Source of the DNA: Aliiroseovarius marinus
Lineage (GTDB): Bacteria > Pseudomonadota > Alphaproteobacteria > Rhodobacterales > Rhodobacteraceae
DNA: 64,000 bases
NCBI RefSeq assembly: GCF_004360145.1
Contig: NZ_ML178715.1
Location: forward strand, 64,069-128,068
Direction: 5' to 3'
Each line of letters begins with the position of its first letter. Within the stretch, counting starts at the first letter, position 1. The notes below the pieces were generated by a model, which had not been told where the DNA came from, did no database searches, and saw only the letters and a program-made list of their open reading frames with translations. Below, piece after piece: positions 9,901-17,619 of this stretch. The position numbers and the translations under genes were made by a program.

Positions 9901-10356
9901 GAGCAGGTGAACGAAAGCTTCGGCACACTGTTCAAGCACCTGTTTGGTGGCGGCGAGGCCAAGCTGGTTCTGGTCGAAAGCGACGACCCACTGGATGCGG
10001 GTCTGGAAATCATGTGTCAGCCTCCGGGCAAGAAACTGTCGACGCTCAGCCTGCTGTCGGGGGGTGAACAGACCCTGACCGCGCTGGCGCTGATCTTTGC
10101 CGTGTTCTTGGCCAACCCCGCACCGATCTGTGTGCTGGACGAGGTTGACGCGCCGCTGGACGACGCTAACGTGACCCGGTTCTGCGACCTGCTGGATGAG
10201 ATGACCCGCCGCACCAACACGCGCTTCCTGATCATCACGCACCACGCCGTGACGATGGCGCGGATGGACCGTTTGTTCGGTGTGACGATGGCAGAACAGG
10301 GCGTTAGCCAGCTGGTCAGCGTGGACCTGAAGAAGGCCGAGCAGATGGTTGCCTGA
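6901..10356 (+). CDS. smc: Chromosome partition protein SMC
   Basis: ATPase that, with ScpA and ScpB, forms the condensin-like complex that compacts and segregates the chromosome. The 1,151-aa protein has the N-terminal half-ATPase with Walker A GPNGCGKSN at about residues 31-39, a long first coiled coil, a hinge around residues 510-630, a second Glu/Ala/Arg-rich coiled coil, and the C-terminal half-ATPase with signature LSGGEQTLTALAL and Walker B CVLDEVDAPLDD. The start is TTG at 6901: family homology (MRFSKLRLNGFKSF) begins exactly there, and the only nearby ATG (6887) is out of frame. A TTG start with no strong ribosome site suggests modest translation. Confidence 0.96.
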   Translation: MRFSKLRLNGFKSFVDPTDLVIADGLTGVVGPNGCGKSNLLEALRWVMGENRPTAMRGGGMEDVIFAGAASRPARNFAEVSLLLDNSERLAPSGFNESDNLEIVRRITRDAGSAYKVNTKDVRARDVSMLFADASTGAHSPALVRQGQISELINAKPKARRRILEEAAGISGLYQRRHEAELKLKGTETNLARVEDVIEQLASQLGQLARQARQAARYRTIGDDLRRAEGLLLYRRWKEADAARAEAQAQLTERVKAAAAAEGASRQATKARQEAEDRLPPLREEEAVAAAILQRLQVQRDQLSDQESQARARIETLTSRIAQLARDIERESGLNKDAGETIERLEWEQAQIAKASEGHDDALEASNADARDSAAILQEREGDLTQLTEDVARLAARHQSAHRLLDDSRKTLEKSEGEATRARSAMDDAKGAVDQAAADFEAAGVAQTAAAKASEDAEAALVAADEARAEAQSREADARAARSSAEGEVNALHAEVQALSRLVERDASEGSQVLDALRVKSGYEKALGAALADDLRAPEIEGEAPSGWALLPGYSQAQSLPDGVNALSNYVTVPEVLARRMSQIGLVHTEDAARLQAELKPGQRLVSMEGDLWRWDGFRAGAEDQPSTAALRLEQLNRLQELKQDLEEATARADGARAAHDMLKTRLVETTEADKRARDARRDADRAVTEANRALSRAEADRNIAEGKLENLGLALKRHEEEAMSARQRLAEAEKGVADLGDLDAARTQVEEVKMAVEAARMTMMSKRSAHDELRREGEARTRRSQEITKEISGWKHRLETAGKRIAELDERKTENEAELKDAQAAPDELAAKRDELADAIGEAETRRKAASDKLAEGETAEREAANAERDAERAAGEAREARARAEARADAARETVALAAERIQEEMETTPDALLETLDADPEKMPSSEQIEHDVNRLKRQRDSLGAVNLRAEEDAKEVQEEHDNLLSEKTDLEEAIKALRTGISSLNKEGRERLLTAFEQVNESFGTLFKHLFGGGEAKLVLVESDDPLDAGLEIMCQPPGKKLSTLSLLSGGEQTLTALALIFAVFLANPAPICVLDEVDAPLDDANVTRFCDLLDEMTRRTNTRFLIITHHAVTMARMDRLFGVTMAEQGVSQLVSVDLKKAEQMVA

Positions 10357-10425
10357 TCCGGCAACGCCCTTGCCCCAACCCGATCATCCCCCTAGGCTGA
10401 CCCAAAGTCTGATTTGGAGAAGCTT

Positions 10426-10893
10426 ATGAAATCCATTCTTTTTTCCGGCGCGATGGCACTGTCCCTGTTGGCGGGACACACCGCATCTGCCCAGCAGGTC
10501 AAAGCCTCGGAACCTGAAAGCGTGCTGGCCTATTTCGAAGACCTTGGCGCGCCTGCGAAGCTGGTCGAAGACAACGTCGGCGACCCGTCGGTCGAGGTGC
10601 AGTATTACGGCACCAGCATGGTCGTGTTCTTCTATGGCTGTCGAAACAACACCAACTGCAACTCGCTTCAGTTCTTCGCTGCCTACACCAAGGACAGCGA
10701 GATCTCGCTTGCCGGTCTGAACGACTGGAACGCCGAGCAACGCTATGGCCGGGCCTATGTGGCCGAAGACGGCCGTAAGATGCTGGAGTACGACATTTAC
10801 ACCGGTCAGGACGGCGTCAGCATGACCGACTTTGACGAGATCTTCGACATCTGGACCGAGGTCGTCGAAAGCTTCGAAGACGCACTGTCTTGA
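10426..10893 (+). CDS. Secreted YbjN domain protein
   Basis: A 155-aa protein with a clear signal peptide (cleavage likely after HTASA, about residue 22), so probably periplasmic. The rest matches the YbjN-type fold: an alpha/beta domain with VLAYFEDLGAPAKLVEDN near the start and the NDWNAEQRYGRAYV segment in the middle. Function of YbjN proteins is not well established; the fold resembles type III secretion chaperones. Two cysteines in GCRNNTNCNS may pair. The ATG at 10426 is preferred to a TTG four codons upstream because GGAGAAGC precedes it and the signal peptide begins there. It has its own terminator. Confidence 0.8.
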   Translation: MKSILFSGAMALSLLAGHTASAQQVKASEPESVLAYFEDLGAPAKLVEDNVGDPSVEVQYYGTSMVVFFYGCRNNTNCNSLQFFAAYTKDSEISLAGLNDWNAEQRYGRAYVAEDGRKMLEYDIYTGQDGVSMTDFDEIFDIWTEVVESFEDALS

Positions 10894-10900
10894 AACATGC

Positions 10901-10932
10901 CGCCCCCACCCTGATGGCTGGGGGCGTTTTTC
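10901..10932 (+). terminator. Rho-independent terminator after YbjN gene
   Basis: A perfect 8-bp GC stem (CGCCCCCA with TGGGGGCG at 10919-10926) is followed by a run of T residues on the plus strand. It lies between two convergent genes and directly abuts the 3' end of the transglycosylase gene. Confidence 0.85.
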
Positions 10933-12114
10933 TTAAAGAGCATTCAACAGCTTGGAGGTCGGCCACGCATCGGCGGGCAGGCCCAGACGGATCTGCTCTT
11001 GCTGAATAGCGGCACGGGTTTTCGCGCCCAGAATGCCGTCGATCTTGCCCACATCATGCCCGCGCGCAGCCAGTTTCTTTTGCAGCGCTTTCATCTGCTG
11101 ACCCGTGAAGGCCGGGTCGGGGTTGCCTGCGTCGAAGACCGGCGCGCCTTCCAGCCGCGTTGCGAAATAGGCGGCGGTGGTCACGTAGACGAAGCTTTGG
11201 TTCCACTCGAAATAAACGTTGAAGTTGGGGTAGGCGATGAAGGCCGGCCCCTTGCGTCCTTGTGGCAGAATGATCGAGGCCGGCAGGGTCCCCTTCCCCA
11301 GCTTCCCGCTGCGGGGTTTCACACCCAGTGCGGCCCAGTCGGACACGGATTTCGTGGTGTTCAGCCCGGTCTCTGCCCAGTTCAGGTTTGACGGCACCGT
11401 GACCTCTTGCAGCCACGGCTCGCCCGCGCGCCAGCCCAACCCGCGCAGCATGTTGGCCCCTGACAGAAGCGCGTCCGCAGGGGTCTTGCGCAGGTCGATC
11501 TTCCCGTCGCCATTGCCGTCCACGCCCGCCTCGATGATGTCACCGGGCAGCATCTGCACCATGCCGATCTCGCCCGCCCATGCGCCGGTCGAGGTCGCGG
11601 GATTGAAGGCACCGGCCTCGTACAGTTCCAGTGCTGCAAAGACTTGCGGCTGGAACAGTTCCGGGCGGCGGCAATCATGCGACAGCGTCACCAGAGAGTT
11701 CAGCGTGTTAAAGTCCCCTTGGAAGGCGCCATAGTCGGTTTCAAACGCCCAGAACGCGGTCAGGACACCGCGGCTGACGCCATATTCGGCCTCCATTCGG
11801 TCAAAGGTGGCGGCGTGCTTGGTCAGCATGGCGCGGCCCCGGTCGATCCGGTTCTGGCTAATCAAACGGCGCGAGAAATCGACGAAGGGCCGTTGGAAGA
11901 TCCCCTGCGCACGATCGGCTTTCAGCGTAGCCGGATCTTGCCGGACCGACGCGAAAAACTTGTTCACGCTGGCTTTGGAGTGCCCCTTGGCGATGGCCGC
12001 GTTCTTCATGGCGCCCACGAAGCCCTTGAAGCTGCCGCCACAGGCCACATTTTGCGCCTGTGCGGGAAGGGCTAGTGTCATAGCCAAAACCGCTGCGGAA
12101 ATTATTTTTTGCAT
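10933..12114 (-). CDS. Lytic murein transglycosylase with peptidoglycan-binding domain
   Basis: Predicted periplasmic enzyme that cleaves the glycan strands of peptidoglycan, forming 1,6-anhydro ends. The 393-aa protein has a signal peptide (cleaved near AQAQN), an SLT_2/MltB-type catalytic domain with the expected glutamate Glu125 in FWAFETDYG, the EIGMVQMLPGDI region and an NGDGKIDL loop, and a C-terminal PG_binding_1 domain at about 330-390 (QQMKALQKKLAARG). It lacks a lipobox, so it is probably soluble. Related proteins are annotated MltB/SltB. It stands alone on the minus strand. Confidence 0.92.
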   Translation of the reverse strand: MQKIISAAVLAMTLALPAQAQNVACGGSFKGFVGAMKNAAIAKGHSKASVNKFFASVRQDPATLKADRAQGIFQRPFVDFSRRLISQNRIDRGRAMLTKHAATFDRMEAEYGVSRGVLTAFWAFETDYGAFQGDFNTLNSLVTLSHDCRRPELFQPQVFAALELYEAGAFNPATSTGAWAGEIGMVQMLPGDIIEAGVDGNGDGKIDLRKTPADALLSGANMLRGLGWRAGEPWLQEVTVPSNLNWAETGLNTTKSVSDWAALGVKPRSGKLGKGTLPASIILPQGRKGPAFIAYPNFNVYFEWNQSFVYVTTAAYFATRLEGAPVFDAGNPDPAFTGQQMKALQKKLAARGHDVGKIDGILGAKTRAAIQQEQIRLGLPADAWPTSKLLNAL

Positions 12115-12158
12115 GTGAATACCTTGTTCTGCTCGGCAGGCAGATTACCGGATTCGCA

Positions 12159-13076
12159 TCACGTGACAACCGCAACTAGGAACACGACGCCCAGCAGGAC
12201 CAACCATGCCGACCAGAGCGCATCGACGGCCTGATCGACCTCTTTCGCGCCAATGTCGCGCGCGCCTTCGCCGTTCACCCACGGGAAGTCCCGCATTTCG
12301 CCATGATAGGCGCGGGGACCGGACAGGGCGACGTTCAGGGTGCGGGCCATTGCGGCCTCGGGCCAGCCTGCGTTGGGCGAGCGATGCAGGGGCGCGTCGC
12401 GACGGATCACCGACCACGCGGACCATTGGCGGCTGGCAAGGATCAGGATCAGCGCAGTCAGGCGGGCGGGTATCCAGTTCAGCACATCATCCAGTCGCGC
12501 GGCGAATTTTCCGAACTGTTCATAGCGTTCGTTGCGATAACCGATCATGCTGTCGGCGGTGTTGACCAGCTTATAGACCATCAGCCCCGGCAGACCTGCG
12601 ATCAGGAACCAGAAGGCAGGCGCGACAACCCCGTCGGAGAAGTTTTCGGCCGCGCTTTCAATCGCGCCGCGGGCGATGGCGTCATCCGTCATGTCCTTGG
12701 TGTCGCGCCCGACGATCATGGCGACGGCCTGACGGCCCTCTTCGGTCGTTTGGCGCAGGGCGTCGGCCACGGCCTGCACATGTTGCGCCAAGGATTTCTG
12801 CGCCAGAAGGATTGCGGCTACGATGATTTCCAGCAACCCGCCGAAGGGAAGGTACTGGATCACTTGGCCAAGTATCCCGGCCACGGCGGCCAGAACGAAA
12901 ACGCCCAGCGCACCGTTGAAGAAGCGGTTGTCGCCTTCGTTTAGATTGCGCTCTAGCCACCCAATCGCGCGGCCCATCAGAACCGCCGGATGCGGCACCC
13001 GTTTCCACGCCCAATCGGGCTCGCCCAGGAAGCCGTCCAAGATTAAAGCCAGAACCAGAGGTGCTGCGTAGATCAT
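12159..13076 (-). CDS. cobD: Adenosylcobinamide-phosphate synthase CobD/CbiB
   Basis: Integral membrane enzyme that joins the aminopropanol-phosphate arm (or a threonine-derived precursor) to adenosylcobyric acid. The 305-aa protein has several hydrophobic segments and the family motifs DGFLGEPDWAWKRVPHPAVLMG at the N-terminus and RGAIESAAENFSDGVVAP in the middle. The ATG at 13076 overlaps the cobC stop codon as ATGA, so the two genes are translationally coupled; the open frame extends 39 codons upstream inside cobC. The symbol follows the Pseudomonas denitrificans naming; the Salmonella equivalent is CbiB. Confidence 0.93.
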   Translation of the reverse strand: MIYAAPLVLALILDGFLGEPDWAWKRVPHPAVLMGRAIGWLERNLNEGDNRFFNGALGVFVLAAVAGILGQVIQYLPFGGLLEIIVAAILLAQKSLAQHVQAVADALRQTTEEGRQAVAMIVGRDTKDMTDDAIARGAIESAAENFSDGVVAPAFWFLIAGLPGLMVYKLVNTADSMIGYRNERYEQFGKFAARLDDVLNWIPARLTALILILASRQWSAWSVIRRDAPLHRSPNAGWPEAAMARTLNVALSGPRAYHGEMRDFPWVNGEGARDIGAKEVDQAVDALWSAWLVLLGVVFLVAVVT

Positions 13077-14014
13077 AGGGCAGTCTCCAACTGTGCCCAG
13101 CGATCCGGGTGCGGCAGCCCAAGGCGCAGCCAGCGGGTCGAATAGGGGAAGATGCGCGACCAGACGTGGCGTTCGGCCAAGCGGTCCTGCCACGCCTGCG
13201 CGTCGTCCACATCGTACAGACGGAACAGCGTCGTGCCGCCCAACGCCTTGGCGCCCTTGGCGGTCATCAGGGCATCCAGACGCGCGGTGTCGTCCGCCAA
13301 CCGCACGCGCGTCGCGTCAGCCCATGCGACATCCTCAAGCGCCTGCGCGCCCAGTTCCAGTGCGGGGCCCGAGACCTGCCACGGCCCGATGGTGTCGCGC
13401 AGCTTGGCGATCAACGCGGGGTCTCCGATCACAAAACCCAGACGCAGCCCGGCCAGCCCCCAGAACTTGCCGAAGCTTTTCAGGATCAGCACGCCGGGTG
13501 TGGTCGCGGCGTCGATCAGGCTTTGATCGGGCATCACGTCACAGAAGCTTTCGTCGATCACCGTCAGCGTGCGGTCCAGATCCAGATCCGGCCAAACGCG
13601 ACCGTCGGGGTTGTTGGGGTGCACCACCACGCGGGTGGGGGCAGCGTGGTCGACGACCTCCCACCCCTGTGCCTGAAAGCCAGCGGCGTGTTCGTTATAG
13701 GTCGGTCCTTCAATCTGCACCTGTCCGGCAGGCAGAAGCGAGGGAATGCGGGCGATCAGAGCAGACGCGCCGGGTGCGGCCAGAACCGCTGCATCGTCAG
13801 GGACAGTCCAGAACCTGCGCGCCGCAACCTCAAGCCGCGCAAACGCGCCTTTGTCTGGCAGCGCGGTCCACGCATCGGCCGAGAACACGCCCACGGGATA
13901 GGGCAGCGGGTTGATGCCCGTGGACAGATCCAGCCAGCCCGTGCGCGTGCCGCCGAACCGTGCGATGGCCGCGTCCAGCCCGCCCCCGTGATCGCGTTCT
14001 TTGGCTTGGGTCAT
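13073..14014 (-). CDS. cobC: Threonine-phosphate decarboxylase CobC
   Basis: PLP enzyme of aminotransferase class I/II fold that makes the aminopropanol linker of B12 from threonine phosphate, acting with CobD. The 313-aa protein starts GGGLDAAIARFGG, carries the substrate-site STGINPLPYP, the conserved VVHPNNPDGR loop, and the PLP lysine in SFGKFWGLAGLRLGF near residue 180. The ATG at 14014 overlaps the stop codon of the DUF1636 gene as ATGA. The gene thus sits in a tight three-gene unit, DUF1636-cobC-cobD. The Salmonella name for the decarboxylase is CobD, so naming between systems crosses over. Confidence 0.9.
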   Translation of the reverse strand: MTQAKERDHGGGLDAAIARFGGTRTGWLDLSTGINPLPYPVGVFSADAWTALPDKGAFARLEVAARRFWTVPDDAAVLAAPGASALIARIPSLLPAGQVQIEGPTYNEHAAGFQAQGWEVVDHAAPTRVVVHPNNPDGRVWPDLDLDRTLTVIDESFCDVMPDQSLIDAATTPGVLILKSFGKFWGLAGLRLGFVIGDPALIAKLRDTIGPWQVSGPALELGAQALEDVAWADATRVRLADDTARLDALMTAKGAKALGGTTLFRLYDVDDAQAWQDRLAERHVWSRIFPYSTRWLRLGLPHPDRWAQLETAL

Positions 14015-14382
14015 GTGTCCTCCGGCAAGGGCGCGTGGCGCGTGACGAAATGGCCTTTCACGGCCTGCGGCCAATCGCGATAAGGGACCTGTCCGGTCTC
14101 ACTGCCCGCGTGGGCCACAGCGTAGTCGACGATGCCTTGGGCGGCGTCCTTAGACACCTCGAAGCGGCCCAGCGTGTAGCACAGCTTGCCATGCGCCTGA
14201 ACGGTCACGTTGCAGCTGTTGTCACAGCCCATCATGCAGGACACGCGGCGGGTGCGGACCTCGGTCCCATCAGCCTGCGCCTCGATCAGGGCGGCCAAAG
14301 CTTCGCCGTCGGTCTGCTCCATCCCGCGTTCAGCCCAATCGGCGTGTTTGCAGGTGTCACAGATGGTGATCCAAGTTGTCAT
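14011..14382 (-). CDS. DUF1636 putative iron-sulfur protein
   Basis: A 123-aa cytoplasmic protein of the DUF1636 family, often found in B12 gene clusters. The cysteine pattern is CDTC near residue 8 and CMMGCDNSC with a later LCYTLG, which resembles thioredoxin-like 2Fe-2S ferredoxins and suggests cluster or metal binding. Its exact role is unknown; in this operon a redox or cobalt-handling step is plausible. It is the first gene of a three-gene unit with cobC and cobD. I see no cobalamin aptamer in the 159 bases upstream, so this unit does not share the control of the cobW unit in an obvious way. Confidence 0.85.
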   Translation of the reverse strand: MTTWITICDTCKHADWAERGMEQTDGEALAALIEAQADGTEVRTRRVSCMMGCDNSCNVTVQAHGKLCYTLGRFEVSKDAAQGIVDYAVAHAGSETGQVPYRDWPQAVKGHFVTRHAPLPEDT

Positions 14383-14541
14383 GGCGCGCGCTCCTTCACT
14401 GTTGGGGATGGTTCAAACGGAAAATGCGGCGAAAGACAACGCAAATTGCGGCGAAGTGGCCGGGTTGGGCGACACAACGGCAGCAACGGTAAGATTGGCA
14501 GATGCTTCGGAACGTGTCATACCGCGCCCGCGGAGATTATT

Positions 14542-14940
14542 ATGCAAGTACTTATTATCGAGGAAAACCCCGATCTGGCCCGGATGTGGTCGGCGCATCT
14601 GACGCGTCAGGGGATGAACGTGACGCATGCCGCGTCGAAAATCGAGGCGCACACGGCGGTGACCGAACGCGCCTTCGACGTGGTCATCCTAGACGCTGAT
14701 ATTGACGGTGGGCGGCCGATTGCGCTGGCGGATTATATTTCCTATCGCCTGCCATCCGCGCGGATCATCTTTGTGACCGGTACCAGCTTCTTTTCCGATG
14801 GCTCGATCTTTGCGTTGGCGTCCAATGCCCATGCCTGCGTGCCAACAGATTCGGACCCAGCGGACATTGTCAGCCTTGTCGACCACCACGCCCGCGCCGC
14901 GCGCCTGCAGGCAGGCCCCTCGAGCCCCGCGGACAGATAG
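14542..14940 (+). CDS. Single-domain response-regulator receiver protein
   Basis: A 132-aa protein consisting of one CheY-like receiver domain with no output domain. The phospho-acceptor aspartate is present in VVILDADI (about residue 53) and the switch threonine in IIFVTGTS. The acidic pocket is EE instead of DD, and the conserved lysine of the KPF motif appears replaced: the strand reads ACVPTDSDPADI. It may therefore signal weakly or bind without phosphorylation. The ATG at 14542 follows a GGAG; earlier in-frame starts lie antisense to the DUF1636 gene and are not credible. No kinase is adjacent. Confidence 0.8.
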   Translation: MQVLIIEENPDLARMWSAHLTRQGMNVTHAASKIEAHTAVTERAFDVVILDADIDGGRPIALADYISYRLPSARIIFVTGTSFFSDGSIFALASNAHACVPTDSDPADIVSLVDHHARAARLQAGPSSPADR

Positions 14941-14995
14941 CACGCACCCGCAGGTTTCGGCTTCCGTTTCCGGATAAACGAACTAAGGTCGCGGC

Positions 14996-15625
14996 ATGAC
15001 ACAGAATACCCGCGTCACCGCCGTGGTCTTTGACATCGGCAACGTCCTGATCCGCTGGCAACCGGAAGAGCTCTATGACCAATGGGTCGGTCAGCCCCGC
15101 CGGGAAGAAATGTTCGCCGCCGTCGATTTGCATTTCATGAATGAACTGGTCGATCGGGGCGCGGATTTTCGGCAGGTGATCTATGATACGGCAGACAAAC
15201 ACCCGACCTACGCGGAAGAAATCCGCTGGTGGCATGATCGCTGGCTCGACATGGCCAGCCCCGCGATTGACCTGTCGGTGGCCACATTGCGTGCGTTGAA
15301 AGCCCGTGGCGTGCCGGTCTTTGCCTTGTCGAATTTCGGCATCGGCACGTTCGAGGTCGGAGAAGCCGCCTATGACTTCCTGTCTGACTTCGACCGCCGC
15401 TATATCTCGGGCCATATGGGCGTGACCAAGCCCAGCGCGCGGATCTATCAGATGCTGGAAGACGATTGCGGCCACGCACCAAACGGCCTTCTGTTCACCG
15501 ATGACCGCGAAGAAAACATCGACGCCGCCGCCCAGCGCGGTTGGCAGACCCACCATTTCACCACGCCCCGCGCGTGGGCCGACACTCTGATCGCCCGCGA
15601 CTTGATAAAGGAGAGCGACCTGTGA
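14996..15625 (+). CDS. HAD-IA family hydrolase
   Basis: Cytoplasmic haloacid-dehalogenase-type phosphatase of 209 aa. Motif I is FDIGNVLIRW with nucleophile Asp13; the usual second Asp is Gly, as in the YihX-type glucose-1-phosphatase group. Motif II is the serine of ALSNFG, motif III the lysine of GVTKPSARIY, and motif IV is FTDDREENIDAA. The substrate is not predictable beyond a small phosphorylated metabolite. Its stop overlaps the next start as GTGA, so it is coupled to the cyclodeaminase-family gene; the pair likely forms an operon. Confidence 0.88.
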   Translation: MTQNTRVTAVVFDIGNVLIRWQPEELYDQWVGQPRREEMFAAVDLHFMNELVDRGADFRQVIYDTADKHPTYAEEIRWWHDRWLDMASPAIDLSVATLRALKARGVPVFALSNFGIGTFEVGEAAYDFLSDFDRRYISGHMGVTKPSARIYQMLEDDCGHAPNGLLFTDDREENIDAAAQRGWQTHHFTTPRAWADTLIARDLIKESDL

Positions 15626-16536
15626 CCCCCGAACTGATCCCGTTTGACGCCGATGCCCTTCTCAGCTGGCAGGGTCTGGCCGACGCTTTCCTTGCGGACC
15701 ACACCAAACCCAAGGCCGAGATCGGGGACACGTTCCTCTATCGTGGCGAAGACACCATGTTGACCCGCTCGGCTTGGATCGATGGGCTGGGGATCGCGGT
15801 GAAGACCGCCAACATCATGCCGGGCAATCCCGGACGCGGCGAGCCGATGATCCATGGGGCGGTGAACCTCTATGATGATACCACCGGGCTGCTTGAGGCC
15901 ATCGTGGATTTCCACCTTGTCACCAAGTGGAAGACGGCTGGCGACAGCGCCCTTGGCGCGCGGCTTCTGGCGCGGCCTGACAGCAAGGTCGTTTTGATCG
16001 TCGGCGCGGGCACGGTCGGGCGCAATCTGCGCGCGGCCTATGAGGCGATGTTCCCCGAGGCCCGTTTCCTGATCTGGAACCGCAGCCCGGAAGGTGCGGC
16101 CAAGTTTGCGGACGATTTCGACAAGACCGAGGCCGTCGACTCGCTGGAAGAAGGCTTTGCCCAAGCGGACATCATCACCTCGGCCACCATGACGACAGAT
16201 CCCCTGATCAAGGGCGACTGGCTGCGCCCCGGCCAGCATCTGGACCTGATCGGCGCCTATCGCCCTGACATGCGCGAGGCCGACGACACCGCCCTGACCC
16301 GCGCCCGCCTGTTCATGGACAGCCGCGACACGGTGCTGGATCACATCGGCGAATTCAAAGACCCGCTGGCCCGCGGCGTGATCAGCCGCGACGACGTTGT
16401 GGGGGATCTATACGACCACAAGGATGGCGTCTTCACCCGCCAACCCGACGACATCACGCTCTACAAAAACGGCGGCGGCGCACATCTGGACCTGATGACC
16501 AGCCGCTATATCCTGAAGGCGTGGCAGAAGCGGTAG
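15622..16536 (+). CDS. Ornithine cyclodeaminase/mu-crystallin family protein
   Basis: NAD(P)-dependent enzyme of the ornithine cyclodeaminase/mu-crystallin superfamily (304 aa), which includes ornithine and lysine cyclodeaminases, ketimine reductases and alanine dehydrogenases; the precise reaction is open. The Rossmann loop VLIVGAGTVGRNL is near residue 130, followed by WNRSPEGAAKFA and ADIITSATMTTDPLI, typical of the family. The lysine in FHLVTKWKTAGDSALGARL matches the conserved active-site region. The start is GTG at 15622, overlapping the HAD stop, with AAGGAG nine bases before it; homology begins there. Confidence 0.88.
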   Translation: MTPELIPFDADALLSWQGLADAFLADHTKPKAEIGDTFLYRGEDTMLTRSAWIDGLGIAVKTANIMPGNPGRGEPMIHGAVNLYDDTTGLLEAIVDFHLVTKWKTAGDSALGARLLARPDSKVVLIVGAGTVGRNLRAAYEAMFPEARFLIWNRSPEGAAKFADDFDKTEAVDSLEEGFAQADIITSATMTTDPLIKGDWLRPGQHLDLIGAYRPDMREADDTALTRARLFMDSRDTVLDHIGEFKDPLARGVISRDDVVGDLYDHKDGVFTRQPDDITLYKNGGGAHLDLMTSRYILKAWQKR

Positions 16537-16540
16537 GCCC

Positions 16541-16578
16541 CAAAAACAACAAACCCCCGAAGCGGCTGCTGCGGGGGT
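16541..16578 (-). terminator. Rho-independent terminator of rpsU
   Basis: On the minus strand a perfect 7-bp stem (ACCCCCG with CGGGGGT, 12-base loop) is followed by TTGTTGTTTTT. It lies about 40 bases past the rpsU stop codon. Confidence 0.85.
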
Positions 16579-16620
16579 CGCTGTGGGGCATGTTGCCATG
16601 TCCCGGAATGCCTTCAGGTC

Positions 16621-16827
16621 TTAAAGCAGACCTTCACGCTGCGCTTTCTTCCGAGCCAGCTTACGCTGACGACGAATCGCTTCCGCTTTCTCACGGGCTT
16701 TCTTCTCGGAGGGTTTCTCGAAATGCTGCTTAAGCTTCATTTCACGGAAAACACCTTCACGCTGAAGTTTTTTCTTCAACGCACGAAGCGCCTGGTCGAC
16801 GTTGTTATCGCGAACCGATACCTGCAT
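16621..16827 (-). CDS. rpsU: 30S ribosomal protein S21
   Basis: Small-subunit ribosomal protein of 68 aa, very basic, starting [20 protein letters not shown] and ending in the arginine/lysine-rich [17 protein letters not shown] tail expected for S21. It acts late in small-subunit assembly and in initiation near the anti-Shine-Dalgarno. The ribosome site AAGGTGGTG lies just before the start, and the stretch GTGGTTGTCACCAC around it can fold into a small hairpin, which could modulate translation. The gene is monocistronic with its own predicted promoter and terminator. Confidence 0.97.
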   Translation of the reverse strand: MQVSVRDNNVDQALRALKKKLQREGVFREMKLKQHFEKPSEKKAREKAEAIRRQRKLARKKAQREGLL

Positions 16828-16881
16828 GTGGTTGTCACCACCTTTCTAAGTTAGAGTTTGCAAAAAGTTGCAGGAAGCTGG

Positions 16882-16910
16882 CTCATAGCAGCGACGAAGC
16901 CTCTTGTCCA
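16882..16910 (-). promoter_or_regulatory. Predicted sigma-70 promoter of rpsU
   Basis: On the minus strand TGGACA (16905-16910), a 17-base spacer and TATGAG (16882-16887) lie about 55 bases upstream of the rpsU start. Spacing is ideal and both boxes match four or more consensus positions. Confidence 0.5.
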
Positions 16911-16938
16911 GTTCGCCCTCAGATGCGAGGAAATAACT

Positions 16939-17619
16939 ATGATTGAAAAAGACAAATTGCTTGAGGCGGCCCTGAACCACGTCCCATTTGACGGGTGGTC
17001 GGAGGCAACCCTTATCGCTGCTGCCGAAGATTGCGACCTGACCGAATCTGACGCGCGCGCGATGTATCCGCGTGGGGCGGTGGATCTGGCGCTGGCCTAT
17101 CACCGCGCAGGCGACGCCAAGATGGTCGACCGGTTGACCGCCGCGGACCTGTCCGAGATGCGCTTTCGCGACAAGATCGCTGCGGGGGTGCGCTTTCGGT
17201 TGGAAGTCGCGGATAAGGAACTGGTCCGCAAGGGCATGGCCTTCTTCGCGATGCCGCAAAATGCCAGCGATGGGGCGGCTGCGTTGTGGCAGACTTGCGG
17301 ATTGATCTGGGAGACATTGGGCGACAGCTCGACCGATCTGAACTGGTACACCAAGCGGGCGACGCTGTCGGCGGTCTATTCATCCGTCGTGCTGTTCTGG
17401 CTGGGCGATGAAAGCGAGGGAGATCAGGACACATGGGCCTTCTTGGACCGTCGCATCGACGACGTGATGCAGATCGAGAAATTCAAAGGACAGGCCCGCG
17501 GATCGGCGCTGTATAAGGCGTTCATGTCGGGGCCGGGCAAGATCTTGGATACGATCAAGGCCCCCGGCACTCCGAATCCGAACTACCCCGGCCGCTGGCA
17601 CCCAGACGAGGACGAATAA
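16939..17619 (+). CDS. COQ9 family protein
   Basis: A 226-aa homologue of mitochondrial COQ9, a TetR-fold lipid-binding protein that presents ubiquinone intermediates to the COQ7 hydroxylase. The N-terminal helix-turn-helix-like part (LLEAALNHVPFDGWSEATL) and the C-terminal COQ9 region with WYTKRATLSAVYSSVVLFWLGDES, the best-conserved stretch, are both present. The ATG at 16939 is chosen because GAGG precedes it and homology starts there; the open frame runs 27 codons upstream without support. Its stop overlaps the next start (TAATG), coupling it to a quinone-oxidoreductase gene. Confidence 0.92.
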   Translation: MIEKDKLLEAALNHVPFDGWSEATLIAAAEDCDLTESDARAMYPRGAVDLALAYHRAGDAKMVDRLTAADLSEMRFRDKIAAGVRFRLEVADKELVRKGMAFFAMPQNASDGAAALWQTCGLIWETLGDSSTDLNWYTKRATLSAVYSSVVLFWLGDESEGDQDTWAFLDRRIDDVMQIEKFKGQARGSALYKAFMSGPGKILDTIKAPGTPNPNYPGRWHPDEDE

